The notes: generated by a model from the sequence alone, not told the origin. DNA of 64,000 bases from Streptomyces sp. NBC_01241 (GCF_041435435.1 NZ_CP108494.1:7288501-7352500), one strand, 5' to 3'. Positions 34,419 through 42,354 are shown, counted from the first letter of the stretch. Translations and numbers: made by a program.

Positions 34419-34436
34419 CACAGATTTCGACTTGGG

Positions 34437-34958
34437 CTAAATGTAATTCCCATCCGAGATGAGGTCTGCAAGCTCCGTCGGGTCCATGGATTCAATCGTA
34501 GGAGCACCGTTGGACTGCTTACCCGCACCCTGGAGATTGGGGAACTCTTCCTTGGCCTTGGGAAGAGACTCGACAAAGGACTTCACGGCCTCCTTGTTGG
34601 GCCGGCCATCCTCCCCGAGGAATCCCGTCATGTTCAGGAACTTGGTGTCAGGGAGCTGAACACCCGTGGTCGCAGCCTGGATAGCCATTTCGGCGTTGAC
34701 CAGGTCCAACCCAACCTCACTGAGTGCGGAATTCCGGCCCTCAGTGCGTGCGTCTGCCAGTGCCTTTTCAGCATCTGTCATCTGGGCTGTCTTCAGCTCA
34801 TCCCGCTCCTGAGAAGCGGTCTTGTACTTGTCCTCATTGCTACGAGACAGCGTCTTCCACTTGTCCCGGTCCGCGGTAAGCTCCGCAATCAGCTCCTCAG
34901 GAGTCTTCTCCTCGGGCTTAATCTCGGGCTTCTCTTCAGTCTTGATCTCTTCAGGCAT
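34437..34958 (-). CDS. scaffolding protein
   Basis: 173 residues, start at 34958 with GGGAGAG upstream. Highly charged, helical, with Lys/Glu repeats (E-E-K-P-E-I-K-P-E-E-K) and a coiled coil, then an acidic tail. It guides capsid assembly. Confidence 0.8.
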   Translation of the reverse strand: MPEEIKTEEKPEIKPEEKTPEELIAELTADRDKWKTLSRSNEDKYKTASQERDELKTAQMTDAEKALADARTEGRNSALSEVGLDLVNAEMAIQAATTGVQLPDTKFLNMTGFLGEDGRPNKEAVKSFVESLPKAKEEFPNLQGAGKQSNGAPTIESMDPTELADLISDGNYI

Positions 34959-35001
34959 GCGCTCTCCCATTTCGGTGTATAGAGCTGTAAGCCATTTCGG
35001 C

Positions 35002-36447
35002 TTACTTCTTCTCGTTAAGCTTCCGGCTCACATTGCCGGCGTTGCCCTGAGGCGGCTTGGATGCCATTGCGGCTGCCTTGTCTCCTCCAGGGGCACCAGG
35101 CTGAGGCGCCTGGGGGCCAAGCTCTGCCACTATCTTTGCTTCCTTGGCATCGTCCTTACGCATTTCGCGGAAGGTCTGAATCTCGGAAGCAGTGAAGCCG
35201 GCACGCATCCAAAGGATTTCCTCAGGTACGTTAAGCTGCTTCAACTTGAGCAGAGCATCAATGTGCTGGGCTTCAGTCCGATACTCAGGGTCAGCCCACA
35301 CAGTCTCAAGAGAGACCTCTTCAGCCCTCTTGTCCTTCTTGATCTGGAAGCAAAGCCGAATGACCTGCTCCCATGCTTCTCCGAAGTAGAGCATTCGCTC
35401 TTTGACCTTGGAGACAAGTCCGGCCTCGGCACTGATGATCGCCTCGCCGGACGGAGCATTACCTTGGTTGACCAGGAAGTAATGGCTGGGGGTCCTGGAC
35501 ACAGACGAAAGATGCTGTACCAGAAGATCAATGAAGTTTACGTAGTTCTTGAGGTCTGCTGCCTCGAACTGGCCGAACTTAGTAAGGGGGTCCTCGCCTT
35601 GAAGGAGCTTGTCAACTCCGGAGTTGAACGGCTCAATAGGATTACCGTTCTCATCTTCCTGGACCTCAAGCCCAGTGACCCACCTCTGTGGGTAGGCAGC
35701 AGTCTCAGAAGCAAGGATGGCATCACTGGTCAGCTTGTTAATGGCATCCTGAATGGGGATGACATTGTGAAGGTCTGAGTATGGGTCACCATTGATCCGG
35801 GACCTGTTGTGAAAGGGGACAACAGGAACCCTCCCAAGGGGGTTCTTCTTTCGCGTTCCCTGTTCCCACTCGGTCTTCCCAAGGGGAACCTCGTAGACAT
35901 AGGTCTCTGTCCACAGAGTCACCCAGGTGCGTCCCCATGAGTCCTGGAAGAACCGCGCCGCGGCCTCCAGTTCCGTCATGGAGCCTGGCTTGTACTGAAC
36001 AGCCATCTCTTCAGCGGAAACGGGGGTTGCTATGGGCTCACCGTTCTTGTCTGCCCAAACAATGACGTACGCCTTGCCCTGAACCATCGCGTCCAGGTGG
36101 ACCGCGTTGGCCAATGAGTCCAGGCTGTTCCTCTGCCAGAACTCCCGAGCTTCCTTACTCAGCCCACCTTCGGAGGGGATGCGGAAACCTTCAACCCTCA
36201 TTCGCTCCGTAGAGGAGTCGATGATGAGACCACAGAAGTTGTCTCGCCAGTCATTGAAGAGATCTCGGAAAGCAGACTTGTACCGGGCCTGAGCGAAGGC
36301 CATCTTCTGCTGTTCACCCTCGTAGTACGAGGCGTACTTGAGAAGGTCAGCTCTCCCATTGGTTAGCTTGCCTTGAAGGAAGGCAAGCCAGTCAACCTCT
36401 GTCTTAGGGGGGCCAACAGATGTATAGCCACTCGGGGGGATAATCAT
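35002..36447 (-). CDS. portal protein (SPP1 gp6-like)
   Basis: 481 residues. L-K-Y-A-S-Y-Y-E-G-E-Q, F-N-D-W-R-D-N-F-C-G-L-I-I-D, and the later I-P-I-Q-D-A-I-N-K-L and S-R-T-P-S-H-Y-F are typical of the SPP1-type portal family in actinophages. Forms the dodecameric DNA gate of the head. Confidence 0.9.
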   Translation of the reverse strand: MIIPPSGYTSVGPPKTEVDWLAFLQGKLTNGRADLLKYASYYEGEQQKMAFAQARYKSAFRDLFNDWRDNFCGLIIDSSTERMRVEGFRIPSEGGLSKEAREFWQRNSLDSLANAVHLDAMVQGKAYVIVWADKNGEPIATPVSAEEMAVQYKPGSMTELEAAARFFQDSWGRTWVTLWTETYVYEVPLGKTEWEQGTRKKNPLGRVPVVPFHNRSRINGDPYSDLHNVIPIQDAINKLTSDAILASETAAYPQRWVTGLEVQEDENGNPIEPFNSGVDKLLQGEDPLTKFGQFEAADLKNYVNFIDLLVQHLSSVSRTPSHYFLVNQGNAPSGEAIISAEAGLVSKVKERMLYFGEAWEQVIRLCFQIKKDKRAEEVSLETVWADPEYRTEAQHIDALLKLKQLNVPEEILWMRAGFTASEIQTFREMRKDDAKEAKIVAELGPQAPQPGAPGGDKAAAMASKPPQGNAGNVSRKLNEKK

Positions 36448-36462
36448 GGGGCCTCCAATAAT

Positions 36463-38049
36463 CTAGAAGCCCACCACCCGGCTTCGCCGGCGCTTCATAC
36501 GTCCGTCTGCAATAGCGTCAGCCCTCGCCTCCAGGGCGAGAATTGCGCACACAGCAAGGTCGATCTTCCGTTTGCTTCGTGGGCTGTCCTTCTGAATGAG
36601 AATTCCGACTTCTCCACCGACCATGACCTCTCGGGTAACGGCTTGCAGAATGTGCTTGGTAAGGCGTTCGTCTCCGTCGTGGCAGATCTCTTTAGTCATG
36701 ACCCCAGAACGGAAACGCTCCGTTGCCTGAACCATGCGAGTAGGCTTGTTCGTCCAAAACTCAAAGACGAACTCCTGGTCCCTGGTAGCAAATTGAATCG
36801 CCCAACGGCCCATGGCCTCTTGGAAGTAGGGAGGGTCTCCGTAGAACCACTCGACCTTGTATTCCTTGAAGGCTTTGTAGACCGCGGCTTCAACCGCGAG
36901 GGTGTCTACTTCCCATTCAGGCTTGGCGTTCTCAGGACGTTCCCAGACGTTGAGGACGAATAGCTTTCCATCCCTGAGCCGGCAGCCGACAAGCCCTGTG
37001 GCGTCGTTGCGGATTGATCCATCGAAGCCAATTGCTATCTGGTCACCAGGCTTAATGGGATCGTCCTCAAGGTGGATGAGATCCCACTCGTCCTTGGACA
37101 TCCAACCGTCGCTGCTTTCAGCAATCTGGTTGAAGTAGAACCGGCAGTAGGTTGAGTCAGGAGTTGTCCGGTCATAGAGGATGGTGCGGGTAAGACCATC
37201 AATGTCAGCCCAGTCAGCATCCCCATACGCCTCTATGAGAGCCTTACTAACCTTCTCCTCAACCCTGATGTCATCAATGCCAATAGAGGCTTCTAGGCAG
37301 TCGTACAGCCAGAATCCCTTGGTGACCATCTCGGACTCATGGATCATCTGAGCCACGGAGTCTTCATTAGGGTTGTAGGCATTGGTAGTTCCGACCCAGC
37401 GAGAGCCCGCCTTGGTCGTCTTCTCCACGTTGCGCTTGAGCACCTGGTAAAAGTCAGGGCCGCCATTGGTAGAGATCCAGTGGTGTTGCTCGTCCATCAC
37501 TACGAACGTGGGGCGGTTACCCTCGTTGGTCCGGCCGGCGGTAGACCGCGGCTTGATGGTCCCGGGCTTGCCAGACTTGAACTGGACAATGGACTTCGAG
37601 ATGTCCAGTCCGTAGTGGGCTTCTGCTGGGGACTCGGAAAGCATTCCTCGGATCATGTCCAGGGTCTGTTCCGTCTGGTCCAGTGCCGTTGCACCGATCT
37701 GTACTACAGGAAGAGGAACGGCCTTCGCCTTAGGGAGGCCGAAGGCATCCCAACCATCAAAGCGAACAGGGCCAATAAACTCCACGATTGCCAGTGCGGC
37801 AAGAAGAGGGGTCTTGCCCCAGCCCTTCGCACGCCTTAGCGTGCCGGCTGAATATCGCCAGGTGCCATCAGGGTTGATGGAATAGAACCAGAGAACGAAC
37901 TTGAGCTGTTCCGGAGTGAACTCCCAAGGTTCTCCAGCTCGTTCACCATCTGGTGTCCTCACATACTGCTTACACCAGCGAATTACGTGGTAACCAAGAG
38001 TTTCCTTAGGGGAGGGGACTCCCGGCTTAAGGTTTCCCGTTTGACTCAT
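36463..38049 (-). CDS. terminase large subunit
   Basis: 528 residues from the ATG at 38049 (GGGAGG upstream, ATGA overlap with the HNH gene). R-R-A-K-G-W-G-K-T-P is the Walker-A-like loop; V-V-M-D-E-Q-H-H is Walker B; I-G-F-D-G-S-I-R-N-D opens the nuclease domain. It pumps and cuts phage DNA during packaging. Confidence 0.92.
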   Translation of the reverse strand: MSQTGNLKPGVPSPKETLGYHVIRWCKQYVRTPDGERAGEPWEFTPEQLKFVLWFYSINPDGTWRYSAGTLRRAKGWGKTPLLAALAIVEFIGPVRFDGWDAFGLPKAKAVPLPVVQIGATALDQTEQTLDMIRGMLSESPAEAHYGLDISKSIVQFKSGKPGTIKPRSTAGRTNEGNRPTFVVMDEQHHWISTNGGPDFYQVLKRNVEKTTKAGSRWVGTTNAYNPNEDSVAQMIHESEMVTKGFWLYDCLEASIGIDDIRVEEKVSKALIEAYGDADWADIDGLTRTILYDRTTPDSTYCRFYFNQIAESSDGWMSKDEWDLIHLEDDPIKPGDQIAIGFDGSIRNDATGLVGCRLRDGKLFVLNVWERPENAKPEWEVDTLAVEAAVYKAFKEYKVEWFYGDPPYFQEAMGRWAIQFATRDQEFVFEFWTNKPTRMVQATERFRSGVMTKEICHDGDERLTKHILQAVTREVMVGGEVGILIQKDSPRSKRKIDLAVCAILALEARADAIADGRMKRRRSRVVGF

Positions 38050-38519
38050 AAGTCCCGTCCTCCCCACAGTATTAGCGGGGTGTCCCCCTTAGATGCGTTA
38101 CAGGGCTGACAAGCCGGAACTAGGTTGTCTATGGTGTGCCCTCCACCGAGGGCCATTGGCTGAATATGCTCAACAACTTGTGCTTCGTTGAAGCAGTAGG
38201 CACATCGGCCCCCATACAGTTGTGTAAGAGCAGACCACTCAGCCTCTGAAACACTGCCTTGCCCATAAAAAAGGCGACGCTTATGCGTCGCTTCCGTCTT
38301 ACGCTTTCTGTACTCCGGATCTTCCCGGTATCTTTGTCTGTCACGTTCCCGAGAACGGACGAGTTGGGCTTCCTTCGCTTCTGGTGTGCGTGATGCCCGA
38401 TAAGCACGTCCCTGCTCAGTAAGATGCACCGTAAGACAAGGTTTGCAATATAGTCCTCGTCCTGGGGGAAGGGCAGGTTGTCCGCACTCCTTACAAAGCC
38501 GTTCAGACAAACCCCTCAC
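38046..38519 (-). CDS. HNH endonuclease
   Basis: 157 residues. Two N-terminal zinc pairs (C-K-E-C and C-K-P-C), a basic middle, then Y-G-G-R-C-A-Y-C ... V-E-H-I-Q-P-M-A-L-G-G-G-H and N-L-V-P-A-C-Q-P-C-N-A-S-K-G, the HNH site. HNH proteins beside terminases assist cos cleavage. Confidence 0.88.
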   Translation of the reverse strand: MRGLSERLCKECGQPALPPGRGLYCKPCLTVHLTEQGRAYRASRTPEAKEAQLVRSRERDRQRYREDPEYRKRKTEATHKRRLFYGQGSVSEAEWSALTQLYGGRCAYCFNEAQVVEHIQPMALGGGHTIDNLVPACQPCNASKGDTPLILWGGRDL

Positions 38520-38522
38520 CCC

Positions 38523-38948
38523 CTATACAGATCTCAGTTTGTTGTAAAGCTCTTCATCCATGTCAAAGTTGGACAGTTCCTTCTCAGTAGGCTCTGTAGC
38601 CTCTTCAGGCTTCTCCAGCTTCATGCGGAGACGAGCCCGGTCTTCCGACGTCGCCCCATGCTTTGCTGTCCGCTGCCGGATCTCACCGGCCAACTTGTAA
38701 TCACCCTGATAGAGCTGGTCCACGAGCACAGTCGTGATTTCCAGCTCCTTCCAATCGGTTTCAATCCACACAGCCGACTGCGGAGACTCTGACCAGGTAG
38801 CCCAGAACTTCTTAGCACCCTGGGTAGAGATAGGCAGGTATCTGGGAAGCTCCCGCCCCGGCTGAGCATCTGTGGGAATCTCAACCGCGGACTCATGCTT
38901 ATTTCTACGTTGTGCGTTTGGTTTAGGGGCTGGGCCTCGACTACCCAT
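38523..38948 (-). CDS. terminase small subunit
   Basis: 141 residues from the ATG at 38948 with GGGAGG upstream. G-S-R-G-P-A-P-K-P-N-A-Q-R-R-N is the common start of actinophage small terminases. Directly before HNH and large terminase. Confidence 0.8.
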   Translation of the reverse strand: MGSRGPAPKPNAQRRNKHESAVEIPTDAQPGRELPRYLPISTQGAKKFWATWSESPQSAVWIETDWKELEITTVLVDQLYQGDYKLAGEIRQRTAKHGATSEDRARLRMKLEKPEEATEPTEKELSNFDMDEELYNKLRSV

Positions 38949-39069
38949 CGGAACCTCCCATCCCCATGACCCACCTTCGTGGGAAAGCCTCATAATCAAG
39001 GAGCAGTTGGCCAATGACAATGACTGCCACCATCTCCGCAGTGGTCAGAACTCGTGCCTTACGCTCCAT
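38941..39069 (-). CDS. 42-residue protein before the small terminase
   Basis: M-E-R-K-A-R-V-L-T-T-A-E-M then a hydrophobic run (V-A-V-I-V-I-G-Q-L-L-L). Its ATG overlaps the upstream stop (ATGA) and its TAG overlaps the terminase start by 8 nt. Possible membrane-associated mini-protein. Confidence 0.5.
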   Translation of the reverse strand: MERKARVLTTAEMVAVIVIGQLLLDYEAFPRRWVMGMGGSDG

Positions 39070-39350
39070 CAGCCCCACTCCTCACGAGTGGCCTTGTCAA
39101 GACGCTTGTACTTCTCCTCAGTGGAATGGCCATCCCAAGTAGCCCAGTCCGCTTCCTCATCCGGAACGTCCTCAAAGAGGTCCAGGTCGTCAGGTGAGAT
39201 GTGCCAGGTGACCTGACCCCTTGGGAAGGGGAGGTGGATGAAGAGAACGGGCCAGTCAGGTTCGTTCACATCAGCGCCGCGGATCAGCCGAGAAGGGTAG
39301 ATGGCAGCAAGGTGTGAGAGCAGGTGTGCTCTCTCCCGGTAGACATCCAT
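39069..39350 (-). CDS. conserved phage protein (W-D-G-H motif)
   Basis: 93 residues ending W-A-T-W-D-G-H-S-T-E-E-K-Y-K-R-L, a motif seen in many actinophage proteins near the terminase genes. Role unknown. Coupled on both sides by ATGA overlaps. Confidence 0.6.
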   Translation of the reverse strand: MDVYRERAHLLSHLAAIYPSRLIRGADVNEPDWPVLFIHLPFPRGQVTWHISPDDLDLFEDVPDEEADWATWDGHSTEEKYKRLDKATREEWG

Positions 39351-39511
39351 CAGTTCTTCACCCCAGGAATCTGAATCCCCTCAGGGAGGCTGTAGAGGTC
39401 TCCCAGCTCGTCAAGCTCCTCCTGGATAGCCAGGCGTCCTTCACGGCGGAGAGCGGCCTTAGAGGGCCGCTTAACGTCCTCGTAGGAGAACTCGTCATCG
39501 AACTCAAGCAT
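39350..39511 (-). CDS. 53-residue acidic protein
   Basis: M-L-E-F-D-D-E-F-S-Y-E-D-V-K start, helical and acidic, ending I-P-G-V-K-N. Overlaps the genes on both sides (8 nt upstream, ATGA downstream), which supports it as real. Confidence 0.55.
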   Translation of the reverse strand: MLEFDDEFSYEDVKRPSKAALRREGRLAIQEELDELGDLYSLPEGIQIPGVKN

Positions 39512-40010
39512 TGGCTTCAATGTCCTTAAGAAGTCGGTACAAGTCCCCCGGAGTTACGTCTCCGGGGAAGGTGTCGGGGAAAAGCTCTATGCCGGCTCGC
39601 TCGTAAGCGAGGACGCACAACTGACTACAGATCAGGTGCCCCGACGAAGCCACTCGGTCTCGAATCAACTTACGGTGGACACCGAGGCGTTCCAGGGCGA
39701 TCGAGAGGTAGTCCAGGAAGGAGTAGGGGGTTCCCACGAGAGCCTTGGCCTGTTCGCTGATGATCTCTCGTTCGAATCCATGGAAGCCAATGAGGTCCGT
39801 AGACCACATGACGACTGGAGAGGCTTCCTCCAGGGGAACCATCTCTGCCCCTGAAGGCATGGCCTGGACGACCATGCCGTCACCGACGTAGACCAGGGCG
39901 TGTTGGATAGGGGCGAAGTCCCCAACGAACCACTGACCGAAGTTGACGAAGGCGCCAGCGAAGCCACCTATCTTGGTAAGGCCAATGTCCCCTGCCCGCG
40001 GTTCAGTCAC
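39504..40010 (-). CDS. permuted papain-like (YiiX/NlpC-type) hydrolase
   Basis: About 168 residues from the GTG at 40010 (AGGAG upstream). P-R-A-G-D-I-G-L-T and I-Q-H-A-L-V-Y-V-G give the His, and S-G-H-L-I-C-S-Q-L-C the Cys of a circularly permuted papain fold; V-T-P-G-D-L-Y follows. A cysteine amidase acting on cell wall or lipid is inferred. An operator copy is embedded in the gene (39657-39669). Confidence 0.65.
   Translation of the reverse strand: MTEPRAGDIGLTKIGGFAGAFVNFGQWFVGDFAPIQHALVYVGDGMVVQAMPSGAEMVPLEEASPVVMWSTDLIGFHGFEREIISEQAKALVGTPYSFLDYLSIALERLGVHRKLIRDRVASSGHLICSQLCVLAYERAGIELFPDTFPGDVTPGDLYRLLKDIEANA
39657..39669 (-). promoter_or_regulatory. 13-bp stoperator inside a gene (- strand)
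   Basis: Exact GTTGATTCGAGAC in the sense strand of the papain-like gene; encodes part of K-L-I-R-D-R-V. No -10 box. Confidence 0.6.
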
Positions 40011-40018
40011 CACAGCTC

Positions 40019-40099
40019 CTAACTGTGCGGCTTGGAGCCGCACTTGCACCCGCAGGTGTAGCAATACTCTGGGTCTCGCATCTCTTCCTCAGTAGCCAA
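40019..40099 (-). CDS. 26-residue Cys-rich mini-protein
   Basis: TTG start with GGAGG upstream. E-Y-C-Y-T-C-G-C-K-C-G-S has four cysteines for one zinc site. It stops 5 nt before the ribosome site of the papain-like gene. Confidence 0.45.
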   Translation of the reverse strand: MATEEEMRDPEYCYTCGCKCGSKPHS

Positions 40100-40168
40100 G
40101 GCGATCCTCCTAGTGGTAATTTTGACCAAGCAAGCTCGGCACACGTGGGGTGTGTCGGACATGTTTAA

Positions 40169-40195
40169 GGGCCCGGTTGTATGGCAACCGGGCCC
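40169..40195. terminator. strong bidirectional hairpin
   Basis: GGGCCCGGTTG-TATGG-CAACCGGGCCC, with TTCTTC on + and TTAAAC on the - side. It lies between the tRNA and the structural genes. Confidence 0.8.
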
Positions 40196-40202
40196 TTCTT
40201 CG

Positions 40203-40276
40203 TTCCTCAGACTGGTCTTGAACCAGCAACCTCCGCCTTATGAGGGCGGTGCTCTAACCAATTGAGCTACCGAGGA
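40203..40276 (-). tRNA. tRNA with anticodon CAT (Met, or Ile2 if modified)
   Basis: 74 nt including discriminator A. Acceptor TCCTCGG/CTGAGGA (one G-U), D-arm GTAGCTCAATTGGTTAGAGC, anticodon stem CCGCC/GGCGG with loop CTCATAA, T-arm CTGGTTCAAGACCAG. CCA is not encoded. The anticodon CAT allows elongator Met or, with lysidine, Ile (ATA); sequence alone does not decide. Confidence 0.93.
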
Positions 40277-40277
40277 G

Positions 40278-40670
40278 CTAACCGAACTTCTTGGACTTGG
40301 CTTTATGACAACCAGCGTCCAAGGTCCACAAATTTTCCATCTCCCAGGAACCGCCCTTGGCCACAGGGATGATGTGGTCCACCTCCAGCTCGGATCTCTT
40401 TCCGCACATCTGGCAGGCGAACCCATCCCTTGCTAGCACCATGGCCCTGATGGAGGGCCAGTTGCCTGGACGGTTCTGGTTCCTGGCAGAGACGTTCTGC
40501 CAGGGCTTACGGGTCTGGTGCTCTCGGCACCGACCATCCCGAAAGGTCTTGGAAATGCAGCTGGCTCGCAGGCATATGGATGCGGCTCTGGGCAACTTGT
40601 GCACCTCCAAAATCTTTCGGTAAGTCTTTGGCCCTGGCTGGGTTCTTATCTGACAGCCAGGGCCCTTCAC
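40278..40670 (-). CDS. HNH endonuclease
   Basis: 130 residues with GTG at 40670. N-W-P-S-I-R-A-M-V-L-A-R-D-G-F-A-C-Q-M-C-G, then V-D-H-I-I-P-V-A-K-G-G and N-L-W-T-L-D-A-G-C-H form the HNH site. The N-terminal 60 residues (basic, with C-I-S-K) may be a zinc motif. First gene at the packaging end of the genome, the usual place for the cos-linked HNH. Start uncertain. Confidence 0.8.
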   Translation of the reverse strand: MKGPGCQIRTQPGPKTYRKILEVHKLPRAASICLRASCISKTFRDGRCREHQTRKPWQNVSARNQNRPGNWPSIRAMVLARDGFACQMCGKRSELEVDHIIPVAKGGSWEMENLWTLDAGCHKAKSKKFG

Positions 40671-40678
40671 CTTACTGG

Positions 40679-40691
40679 ATCTCGAATCAAC
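40679..40691 (-). promoter_or_regulatory. operator element upstream of the HNH gene (- strand)
   Basis: GTTGATTCGAGAT on the - strand, 9 bp upstream of the HNH GTG. No clear -10 box at 17 bp. Confidence 0.6.
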
Positions 40692-41198
40692 GTAACCTGG
40701 AATAAATAAGCCAAGGCCATAAAGCCTTGGCCATCTCTCAACAGGGAGATCAAACAGAAAGGAAACTTAGTTACTAGAGAGACTCTCTTCAAGGAGAGTC
40801 TCTTACTACTAGAGGTTTTTTTAGAGAACCTCTTTTGTTTAACTTCTTATCTTCAGTCTAGCATGCCCTGAAGTCTCGTGTCAACTTCCTTCTTCAGGAA
40901 GTTTCCTAGAGTGTTTCTTCTTCTACTATAGACGTCGGTGTCACAGGGGCTGGTCTTGTGACAGCTTTTACCTAAGTGAGACCTGGATCACACCAAGGAT
41001 GCGGTAAGGAAGGTCATATCCGTTGGCCAAAGGTTAACGGATCTGCTTACGATCTCCTCAGGCAGGCCGTTGCGGCATCCTGGGGCACGGCCGGCGGTCG
41101 GCAGTGATGGAGCAAGGCGTAGGGGCCGCAAGGTCACCAGGGAGGCTGTTGAGGCTTCAGTGCACAACAGGCATGGAATGCAAGACTCCGGTAAGGAG
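40692..41198. other. ORF-free divergent region, candidate cos end
   Basis: No gene. Transcription diverges from here on both sides. Hairpins: CCAAGGC/GCCTTGG (40711-40730), a long AGAGACTCTC/GAGAGTCTCT stem near 40779-40804, AGAGGTT/AACCTCT near 40812-40835, and AACTTCC/GGAAGTT near 40883-40903. The second copy of the two-copy element is here. By comparison with cos phages the DNA ends should be in this region. Confidence 0.5.
40925..40992. repeat. two-copy conserved element, copy 2
   Basis: ACTATAGACGTCGGTGTCA, 34 bases, then GAGACCTGGATCACA; same blocks and spacing as copy 1 at 10005-10073. The variable part can fold (TGTCACA with TGTGACA). Confidence 0.6.
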
Positions 41199-41214
41199 TG
41201 TGACGTACATCACA
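41199..41214 (+). promoter_or_regulatory. Crp-like palindrome TGTGA-N6-TCACA
   Basis: TGTGACGTACATCACA lies 2 bp upstream of the -35 of the repressor-candidate promoter. It matches the classical Crp consensus and contains the GTG-N6-CAC half-sites used by actinobacterial Crp. Confidence 0.5.
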
Positions 41215-41215
41215 G

Positions 41216-41245
41216 GTTGATTCGAGAGACTTACGGCTATAGCTC
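41216..41245 (+). promoter_or_regulatory. operator plus promoter upstream of the HTH gene
   Basis: GTTGATTCGAGAG, with TATAGC at a 15-bp or TAGCTC at a 17-bp spacing. Upstream of the candidate immunity repressor, so it may be autoregulatory. Confidence 0.6.
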
Positions 41246-41328
41246 TCGTTAGGCTGGGCACACCACTACGGCAATGAAGCCCTCGTGGCGGGAAGGCCGG
41301 CGCGTGATTCCCCGATTAAGGATTTGAC

Positions 41329-41826
41329 ATGCCTATCGTCTCCGGGCTTACGGACCCACTGTTGGTAAAGCTCTTCCATACTGGTCAGACAGACAAGCAG
41401 ATTGCTGAGCGGTTTGGTATTTCCGTGCAAGCTGTTTCCAAAAGGCGCATGAAGCTTGGTCTCATCAGAAAACCAGTGTCTCGTAAAGTCAACGATTATT
41501 TGGCTGCACGATGGGACATCTGGGCTCCTAGTGAGGGGACAGGGCACCACAACGCGTACTCGGGCAAGGCGCTGAAGGTCTGGCTTCGGATGCGCCTAGG
41601 CGATAGTGGTCTGAGCCAGAAGCAGGAGCACTTGGCTCAGCAGTGGGAGCGCCGGCTGAGGGAGCAAAACGAAGTCCTCTGCTACGACCCTGACCCCCAG
41701 AGAGGTTGGTTCTACCGGCCGCGGACAGCCAGGGACGGACAGCGTGTCATCGACTGGCCAGACGGCCTACCGTACCCAGATGAGGGATTCAAGAGGGCGT
41801 TGGATCTACCGCCCCAGGAGCTTTGA
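41329..41826 (+). CDS. HTH protein, candidate immunity repressor
   Basis: 165 residues. An HTH lies at about 20-42 (T-D-K-Q-I-A-E-R-F-G-I-S-V-Q-A-V-S-K-R-R); the rest is basic and aromatic. AAGGA precedes the ATG. It is the first gene from the packaging end, followed by its own terminator, and the RecB/Cas4-like nuclease is two genes on. This is the place of the L5 gp71 repressor relative to its Cas4-like gp69. It is the best candidate to bind the 13-bp sites. The alternative is the DUF5919-type regulator at 7512-8246. Confidence 0.6.
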   Translation: MPIVSGLTDPLLVKLFHTGQTDKQIAERFGISVQAVSKRRMKLGLIRKPVSRKVNDYLAARWDIWAPSEGTGHHNAYSGKALKVWLRMRLGDSGLSQKQEHLAQQWERRLREQNEVLCYDPDPQRGWFYRPRTARDGQRVIDWPDGLPYPDEGFKRALDLPPQEL

Positions 41827-41844
41827 GAGACTGCTTGACCTTCC

Positions 41845-41878
41845 AGACCCCCTGTGACCAGGGGGTCTTTTGTTTTTC
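41845..41878 (+). terminator. intrinsic terminator
   Basis: AGACCCCCTG-TGA-CCAGGGGGTCT followed by TTTGTTTTT. Confidence 0.95.
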
Positions 41879-41910
41879 TTAGGTTGGCCTAATGGTTGTA
41901 GTGAGGGGCA

Positions 41911-41926
41911 TGTGATGCACGTCACG
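41911..41926 (+). promoter_or_regulatory. Crp-like palindrome TGTGA-N6-TCACG
   Basis: TGTGATGCACGTCACG abuts the -35 TTGATT of the 41926 promoter. Same arrangement as at 41199, with one base off the consensus. Confidence 0.45.
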
Positions 41927-41954
41927 TTGATTCGAGATGTAGTTCGACTATGGA
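41926..41954 (+). promoter_or_regulatory. early promoter with operator -35
   Basis: GTTGATTCGAGAT, 16-bp spacer, TATGGA at 41949-41954. Transcription would start about at the ATG at 41962, giving a leaderless mRNA. Confidence 0.65.
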
Positions 41955-41961
41955 CTTGTGT

Positions 41962-42354
41962 ATGTTTCGTGTGGGGGATGCACCGATCAAGGGAGCATCC
42001 AGTGGTTTGGGGGGTTGCATGCTCCGACTGATCTCGTCTCAAGAAGCCAGCACCTCGGCTGAAGAAGACGTACTGAAGATGATCTACGGGGGCTCAATCA
42101 CCAAGACCCACACGTGGGTTGAGACGTCCGCCCTGCTGGTGACGAAGTGTCAAGGTCAGCCGTTCGGGACGTACTACGTGATCGTCCTGACGAACGATTT
42201 CTGTGAAGACGACATATCTGAACTCGACCGCCTTGAGGGCGAGTTGGGGAAGAAGTTGGACGACTGCGTTGTTGAGCGAGAGAGGTACGAAGGGGCTCAC
42301 CCGTTTTTTCCGGGGAGTCAGTACTTCCACCTTGTGACGATCTACGGGGGCTAA
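41962..42354 (+). CDS. hypothetical early protein
   Basis: 130 residues if started at 41962, which coincides with the expected transcription start (leaderless). An ATG at 42019 after a G-run is the alternative. Alpha/beta pattern with Y-Y-V-I-V-L-T-N-D and a late Y-F-H-L-V-T-I-Y. No recognised family. A terminator follows. Confidence 0.5.
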   Translation: MFRVGDAPIKGASSGLGGCMLRLISSQEASTSAEEDVLKMIYGGSITKTHTWVETSALLVTKCQGQPFGTYYVIVLTNDFCEDDISELDRLEGELGKKLDDCVVERERYEGAHPFFPGSQYFHLVTIYGG

